A stretch of DNA of 17,896 bases from Clostridiaceae bacterium (GTDB lineage: Bacteria > Bacillota > Clostridia > Oscillospirales > Acutalibacteraceae): contig JAEEHZ010000093.1 of assembly GCA_016281115.1 (NCBI GenBank), positions 1 through 17,896 of the forward strand, written 5' to 3'. A program made the translations under genes and the position numbers. The notes below the pieces were generated by a model. The model made no database searches. It worked only from the letters and a program-made list of their open reading frames with translations, and was not told the origin of the DNA. Below are positions 13,984 through 17,896 of the stretch, piece after piece. Within the stretch, counting starts at the first letter, position 1, and each line of letters begins with the position of its first letter.

Positions 13984-16059
13984 ATGAAAAAAGCATTGGC
14001 AATCGTTCTTGCTCTTTTAATGGCATTCACTGCAATACAAGTTATTGCGTTTGCCGAAGGCGAAGAACCCGCAAAAAAGTATATTAAAGGAATTTTTGCC
14101 GGTACGGGAAGTACCGAAGCAAAAGCAAAAGCAGATCTTACAGAGGAACTTGACAAAACAGGCGACGAATATAAAATCATCGATTTTAATGTAAACTACG
14201 GCGATACCGATGATTTACTGTATTTGGGATGCACCTATACAGCAAACGAAGATGAAGCTGTAACAGGTATCATGATTGAAACCACACGTTTCTTGGGCTC
14301 CAAAACAATACTTAAAGTTAACGGCATTGAGTACACAAAGCAGATTAACGATTTAAACAAGGGCGCAGGCGGAAACGTAGTTGCTTTATTTACAACAACC
14401 TCACGCACCACAGGCAAGCTTATAACAGATATCGGATTTAAAGTTCTTGAAGATTCCGACGTTATAGTAGGAGCTGCGGATTGGGAAACAGTTAAGCTTT
14501 ATCCCGAACTTACAACAGCTGCCAACGTAAATGAAGGCACAGACCTCGGATATACAATTAACATGACCTACAATGCAGTTGAGGACCAAACAGCAACTGA
14601 GCTCAGCTCAACATACATAAAAGAAATATATATGTCTACAGGCGCACCCGCTGCTGCACGCAGCTCTCTTATCGAAACATTACAAAACAAAGCCGGTTCC
14701 GATAAAAACTACGGTTTGGTAGATTACAACTTAAACAGCGGAGCATCTTCAGACACAGAAGTATATCTCGGTTATATACTCACAAAGGATCCTAAAGAAG
14801 CAATCAAAGGTCTTGTTATGAACGTTACGGATAACGATTCACAAAATGACAGATTCACTTATGATCCCGATGGCAGAAAGTATGAGCTCGTTGGCGAAAA
14901 CTTCAACACAGGTACAAAAGGCAAGACAATCAACCTGTATGCAACATATGAAGAAACAGGAAAAGTTCTTAACCTTTTGGGCGCAGAAGACACATCTATG
15001 CACATTGCAACATTCTCAAAGAGCTTTGGCGACTGGAGCGAAATTTGTGAAACAGGAACAGATGACAAGGTAGACGTTAACGACGGCGCAGGCGCACTCA
15101 GCCACTTCATTTATATGTGGCAAAGACTCAGCGACTACACAGCAGAAAATGTTGCTCCCAAATATGTTAAAGAAATTTATGTAAGAGCAGGCGATTCTTT
15201 CACAGCCGCTTATAACGCACTTGAAGAAGAGCTTAAGAAACTCGGCGAATATGATATGATCACCTTCAACCTCAACGAAGGCACAAAAGAAGGCAAAGCA
15301 GTAGTTCTCGGCTGGACACTCACCGAAAAGAAAGATGAAGCTATTGCCGATGTTATGCTTCATCACTCAAGCAAAGATGTTCTGCCTGACACATTTGAAA
15401 AAGACGGCTTAACATACACAAAATATGATGTAAACTTTAACGAGGGTATCGAAGACGGCGGATTCCTTTATCTCTACAGTACACGCTCTAAAGACGCAAA
15501 ATCACTTGTTTCCGATATGGGTGTTGAGATGTACAGCCACTTCTGGTCAAAATCTGTTAAGTATTTTGTTCAGACAGATGAGTGGAATACCATCAGAACT
15601 TACGCAGGTGATAGCAAATATGACCTCAATGAGGATGTAGGCGGAGATTACATATATCTTTGGTATCTGAAAGCTTCTGTAAAAGAGGATAATACCGATA
15701 CAAACACAAGTGACAGCGATAACAAAACATCAGACACAGACAACAAAAACTCAGATAAAGACAACTCTGACAAAGATAATTCGGACAAGGACAATTCCGA
15801 TAAGGATAACTCCGACAAGGACAACACCGATAGCGAGAAATATGTATACGGCGACGTAAACCGCGACACCAAGGTTAACATGGAAGATGTTACTAAGATT
15901 CAAAAGGTGCTTGCAAAGCTTGATTCGTTAACAAAGCTTGCTGAAAAGTGCGCTGACGTTACCGGCGACAACAAGGTTACAATGGAAGACGTTACAACAA
16001 TTCAGAGATACATCGCAAAGCTTATCAACGTATTCCCTGTTGAAGCCAAAAAGAAATAA
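13984..16059 (+). CDS. Secreted dockerin protein with three beta-prism-like units
   Basis: 691 residues, ATG 8 nt after GGAGG. Parts: signal peptide (1-24); three homologous units at about 32-199, 210-384 and 393-565; an Asp/Ser/Asn/Lys linker with DKDNS repeats (566-618); and a C-terminal type I dockerin (620-683) with Ca-binding loops DVNRDTKVNMED and DVTGDNKVTMED. Each unit opens with a 'KYIKGI/TYIKEI/KYVKEI' strand and a helix, and holds three '[DN]-x-N-x-G' turns each followed by a hydrophobic strand (for example DLNKGAGGNVVALF at 123-136 and YDLNEDVGGDYIYLW at 546-560). Nine turn-strand motifs in three sets of three suggest three beta-prisms of the MABP-like kind; this fold call is inference. 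No catalytic motif was seen. A carbohydrate-, membrane- or surface-binding role while docked to a cohesin is a reasonable guess. Confidence 0.87.
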   Translation: MKKALAIVLALLMAFTAIQVIAFAEGEEPAKKYIKGIFAGTGSTEAKAKADLTEELDKTGDEYKIIDFNVNYGDTDDLLYLGCTYTANEDEAVTGIMIETTRFLGSKTILKVNGIEYTKQINDLNKGAGGNVVALFTTTSRTTGKLITDIGFKVLEDSDVIVGAADWETVKLYPELTTAANVNEGTDLGYTINMTYNAVEDQTATELSSTYIKEIYMSTGAPAAARSSLIETLQNKAGSDKNYGLVDYNLNSGASSDTEVYLGYILTKDPKEAIKGLVMNVTDNDSQNDRFTYDPDGRKYELVGENFNTGTKGKTINLYATYEETGKVLNLLGAEDTSMHIATFSKSFGDWSEICETGTDDKVDVNDGAGALSHFIYMWQRLSDYTAENVAPKYVKEIYVRAGDSFTAAYNALEEELKKLGEYDMITFNLNEGTKEGKAVVLGWTLTEKKDEAIADVMLHHSSKDVLPDTFEKDGLTYTKYDVNFNEGIEDGGFLYLYSTRSKDAKSLVSDMGVEMYSHFWSKSVKYFVQTDEWNTIRTYAGDSKYDLNEDVGGDYIYLWYLKASVKEDNTDTNTSDSDNKTSDTDNKNSDKDNSDKDNSDKDNSDKDNSDKDNTDSEKYVYGDVNRDTKVNMEDVTKIQKVLAKLDSLTKLAEKCADVTGDNKVTMEDVTTIQRYIAKLINVFPVEAKKK
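15754..15828 (+). repeat. 15-nt tandem repeat encoding the DKDNS linker
   Basis: Five copies of a DKDN(S/T) codon set at residues 591-615. The protein repeats are exact, but wobble bases differ between copies (gat/gac, aaa/aag, tct/tcg/tcc), which shows an older repeat kept at protein level. Such linkers are usually flexible spacers before dockerins. Confidence 0.9.
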
Positions 16060-16081
16060 TTAAATATAACGTATAGATTTA

Positions 16082-16119
16082 AGGGGTGAAAACCGTACGG
16101 TTTTCACCCCTATATTTTT
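16082..16119 (+). terminator. Rho-independent terminator of the beta-prism dockerin gene
   Basis: A perfect 30-nt palindrome (16082-16111): 13-bp arms AGGGGTGAAAACC/GGTTTTCACCCCT around GTAC, followed by ATATTTTTG. It begins 23 nt after the stop codon. Confidence 0.9.
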
Positions 16120-16156
16120 GTAATGTTTTACCGGCAAACACAGCTTTCATTAAATA

Positions 16157-16310
16157 AGCCTCCTCATATGGGAAGGTGGCGCGCCGAAGGCGTGACGGAT
16201 GAGGTGTAAAACTGTTGCCTGACTTAGCCCTTAGTTTTGCCTACTTTGTCACGCGACAAAGTAGACAAAACGCGCCAAAGGAACAACATGTCGACGGTTT
16301 TCCCTTTGGA
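16157..16310. repeat. Hairpin-rich intergenic element, probably a dispersed repeat
   Basis: Three nested or adjacent structures follow one another: CCTCAT/ATGAGG (16162-16167, 16199-16204) enclosing CGCGCC-GAA-GGCGTG (16180-16194); a 17-bp inverted repeat with one mismatch and a 4-nt loop (16234-16250, 16255-16271); and CCAAAGG/CCTTTGG (16275-16281, 16303-16309). No gene is present. From memory, palindromic elements of this look are scattered through gut Clostridia genomes; I cannot confirm copies from one window. The repeat probably continues to about 16390, since that part is richer in GC than its surroundings. Confidence 0.55.
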
Positions 16311-16390
16311 ATCCCTTTCGCGATCACACGGGGGCTGCCGCTTCCCACTGAGTGGGCGAAATCCCTCTGCTTCGTTCTCGGCAAGCTGTT

Positions 16391-16515
16391 TATGTCATTT
16401 TTTGGCTGTGGCGTAGAGATGAACATTATGCTTGTACCTGCGGAGCTTTATTATATCGTTATTCAGTTTTCGGTCTTAAGTATTAATTTAGCACCGTAGG
16501 TGCGCAAAATGCCTT
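16391..16515. other. Spacer with no gene recognised
   Basis: The only structure seen is a short GCACC-GTA-GGTGC hairpin (16491-16503). The plus-strand frame crossing here has no ribosome binding site and is judged spurious. Confidence 0.5.
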
Positions 16516-16550
16516 GCTCCCGCAGACCAATGGATTTGGTCTGCGGGAGC
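16516..16550 (-). terminator. Strong hairpin after the 52-residue peptide gene
   Basis: A perfect 14-bp GC-rich stem, GCTCCCGCAGACCA (16516-16529) with TGGTCTGCGGGAGC (16537-16550), and a 7-nt loop. It lies 50 nt past the stop of the minus-strand peptide gene. The T run is weak (AAGGCATTTTG), so it may act as a terminator or protect the 3' end of the transcript. Confidence 0.65.
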
Positions 16551-16600
16551 AGTTAAAAGAATTATTCAATTATACGTGCACAGTGTACACACATTTTGCT

Positions 16601-16759
16601 TTAATTGCCTCTGAGTATGCTGAATGCACGGAAAGCGTTGTCAACCTCTGCCCTCTTGAGTTCCGAAGACGTGGTCGAGGATTCACCGGAGGCTGTGATG
16701 ACATCTTGTGCATATAATTCTTCTTTGAAAAGTTCGGGAGTCAAATATTTTGTTTTCAT
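16601..16759 (-). CDS. 52-residue peptide of unknown function, downstream of a surface protein
   Basis: Starts at ATG 16759, 8 nt after a very strong AAGGAGGT site; an adjacent ATG at 16762 is only 5 nt away. The longer in-frame version would overlap the upstream gene heavily and is rejected. The product is hydrophilic, with no signal peptide or membrane segment. It begins MKTKYLTPELFKEELYAQ, then DVITASGESSTTSSE, then a basic/aromatic tail ending FRAFSILRGN. The pattern 'Y-x-x-P-E ... D-V-I-x-x-S' is one I have seen in short Firmicutes proteins with no agreed function; whether it is a precursor peptide, an assembly factor or something else is open. It follows the large surface-protein gene by 19 nt and should share its transcript. 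I do not recognise a named family. Confidence 0.72.
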   Translation of the reverse strand: MKTKYLTPELFKEELYAQDVITASGESSTTSSELKRAEVDNAFRAFSILRGN

Positions 16760-16778
16760 CATAGTTACCTCCTTATTA

Positions 16779-17896
16779 TTATTTACGTTGGAGCCAGGCC
16801 TTAGCTTGGTTAAAGCTGGCGCGGCATCCGCCCTTGAACATGGTCTCACCTGTTGAAGTGCCGTATGTGTCGTAGCCACGTCTTGTAAAGGCGTTTGCAT
16901 CGATATAATCGATATACGCTCTTGCCTCTATAAGCTCATCAAGGTAAGCCTGATCTTCGTCCTCATACATTACAACTGCTGTTGAAAGTCTGTAATCGGT
17001 GAAGTAATGGTGGTTCATATTTGTTTTACGTGTGCAGTCAACGTCTACTGCCATATCGGTCTTATCTGTAAGGAGACCTGTAATGCTGTTGAAGTTTTGT
17101 TGTGCATACATTGTGTAGCCATACATAACGTCAGTATCTGACAATGTACCCCAGTTAAGATTTTGAGATGTCTGATAAAGATTCTGGAGCTCCGTGATAA
17201 GACCGTTGCGGTATACGGTGATAAATCTCAAGCCGTCATAACGACGAGGATCCCATGTCTGCCACTCTACGCCTTTATCATCAATGTCTTTACTCTTGAT
17301 CTGAATACCTTCGAGGTCAAAGCCGATAAGTTTGTTTGTGCCGTATGCGTCCTTGTTCGGGTCGTTAGAGTCAACGGTTACTTCGCCCTTCGGTACCCAA
17401 CCTGCGTAGAGATATACGTTTCCGTTTGAATCACGGTATGTTGAAAGTGTTATGCTCTGCGGATACGCTGCAGACTCTGTTCTTGCTGCTGCGGCAGACT
17501 GTGATGTATACCAGCCGCCGAAGAGGAATCCGTCTCTTACCGGGAGACCGTCTTCTATGCGATCCTGCATACCGTCTACACAATTCTGAGCTGTGAGCGG
17601 TTCTTTAACAAGTGTATGATGTGTTTCTTCTGTTATATCTTCTATGCGGTATTCCATACCTTCACTTACGTATACCAGCTTGTTGTGGTAATCGCTAGTG
17701 GGAGGTGTATACCAATAACCGATAAGAACAACGTCTTTGTCAGGCATTGTGAAAGGTCCTGTGCCTATTACGTCATCGCTGTACCAGCCGTCGAAGATAT
17801 ATGTGCCGCTCGGGTCTGACATTTCTTTGTATGTTACGTTTTCGCCCTCGAAATGATACTCTACCGGAGGCGGTGTTACGCCTGCGGGCTTAGGAG
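16779..17896 (-). CDS. Large surface protein with Listeria-Bacteroides-type repeats, C-terminal part
   Basis: The frame is open to the window edge, so the N-terminus is missing; 371 residues are visible, and the internal ATG at 17822 is not the start. The visible part opens with a Pro-rich segment (PKPAGVTPPP), followed by a Listeria-Bacteroides/InlB-B-type repeat (YIFDGWYSDD...FTMPDKDVVLIGYW) and a second, degenerate one (GFLFGGWYTSQS...NVYLYAGWVP). The last about 200 residues are a separate domain with 'YDGLRFITVYRNGLI', 'DVMYGYTMYAQQ', 'EARAYIDYIDANAF' and a C-terminal 'FKGGCRASFNQAKAW'. I recall similar ends in other ruminococcal surface proteins but know no function. No LPXTG or dockerin closes the protein, so attachment must come from the unseen part or the terminal domain. 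It is co-oriented with the 52-residue peptide gene 19 nt downstream. A role in adhesion is inference. Confidence 0.8.
   Translation of the reverse strand, partial: PKPAGVTPPPVEYHFEGENVTYKEMSDPSGTYIFDGWYSDDVIGTGPFTMPDKDVVLIGYWYTPPTSDYHNKLVYVSEGMEYRIEDITEETHHTLVKEPLTAQNCVDGMQDRIEDGLPVRDGFLFGGWYTSQSAAAARTESAAYPQSITLSTYRDSNGNVYLYAGWVPKGEVTVDSNDPNKDAYGTNKLIGFDLEGIQIKSKDIDDKGVEWQTWDPRRYDGLRFITVYRNGLITELQNLYQTSQNLNWGTLSDTDVMYGYTMYAQQNFNSITGLLTDKTDMAVDVDCTRKTNMNHHYFTDYRLSTAVVMYEDEDQAYLDELIEARAYIDYIDANAFTRRGYDTYGTSTGETMFKGGCRASFNQAKAWLQRK

Noticed and set aside
15648..15881. Minus-strand frame with Leu/Ser repeats
   Set aside because: It is the antisense reading of the DKDNS linker and has no start signals.
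16234..16271. 17-bp inverted repeat as insertion-sequence ends or a terminator
   Set aside because: The arms are only 4 nt apart, with no transposase between them, and no T run follows on the plus strand.
16215..16499. Plus-strand 94-codon frame in the hairpin-rich spacer
   Set aside because: It has no ribosome binding site, runs through several inverted repeats and reads like the spurious products typical of dispersed repeats.
16601..16900. 99-codon version of the small minus-strand peptide
   Set aside because: The extension overlaps the 3' end of the upstream gene and precedes the strong AAGGAGGT site; the 52-codon form is better supported.

Overview
This window looks like a chromosomal segment of an anaerobic gut-type Clostridium relative, most likely Oscillospirales/Ruminococcaceae. 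That placement is inferred from four secreted proteins with type I dockerin modules, a large pyruvate:ferredoxin oxidoreductase, GGAGG ribosome binding sites set about 8 nt from the start, AT-rich intergenic DNA, Gram-positive surface-protein domains (VanW, FIVAR-like, Big_2-like, Listeria-Bacteroides repeat), and a hairpin-rich spacer of a kind I associate with gut Clostridia. No RNA genes, CRISPR arrays, transposases or phage genes were seen.

Layout. 1-2105: a membrane-anchored VanW-family protein on the minus strand, with its own sigma-A-type promoter, a TTG start and a strong terminator. 2106-5366: a minus-strand dockerin-bearing papain-like (C1A) cysteine peptidase, then a divergent promoter region. 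5367-9010: nifJ (PFOR) on the plus strand, ending in convergent hairpins. 9050-12750: two paralogous minus-strand dockerin proteins built of a signal peptide, a Pro/Asp/Asn linker, two related beta-rich domains and a near-identical dockerin. The DNA upstream of both carries five copies of a precisely spaced bipartite promoter-like module. 12858-13706: a DUF3737-type beta-helix protein on the plus strand. 13984-16059: a plus-strand secreted protein with three beta-prism-like units, a DKDNS linker and a C-terminal dockerin. 16060-16600: gene-free, hairpin-rich DNA. 16601-17896: a minus-strand pair, namely the 3' part of a large surface protein with Listeria-Bacteroides-type repeats and, 19 nt later, a 52-residue peptide.

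How it fits together. Apart from nifJ (central metabolism) and the DUF3737 gene (probably cytoplasmic), everything is exported or cell-surface. Four dockerin proteins within 14 kb imply cohesin scaffoldins elsewhere in the genome, since none is encoded here. None of the four carries a recognisable glycoside hydrolase: one is a peptidase, and the other three look like binding or structural modules. The assembly served may therefore act on protein or serve adhesion rather than only plant polysaccharide; this is inference. The most unusual signal is non-coding: the five-copy TTGTCTAAAAA / TGTTATATATA module upstream of the two paralogues.
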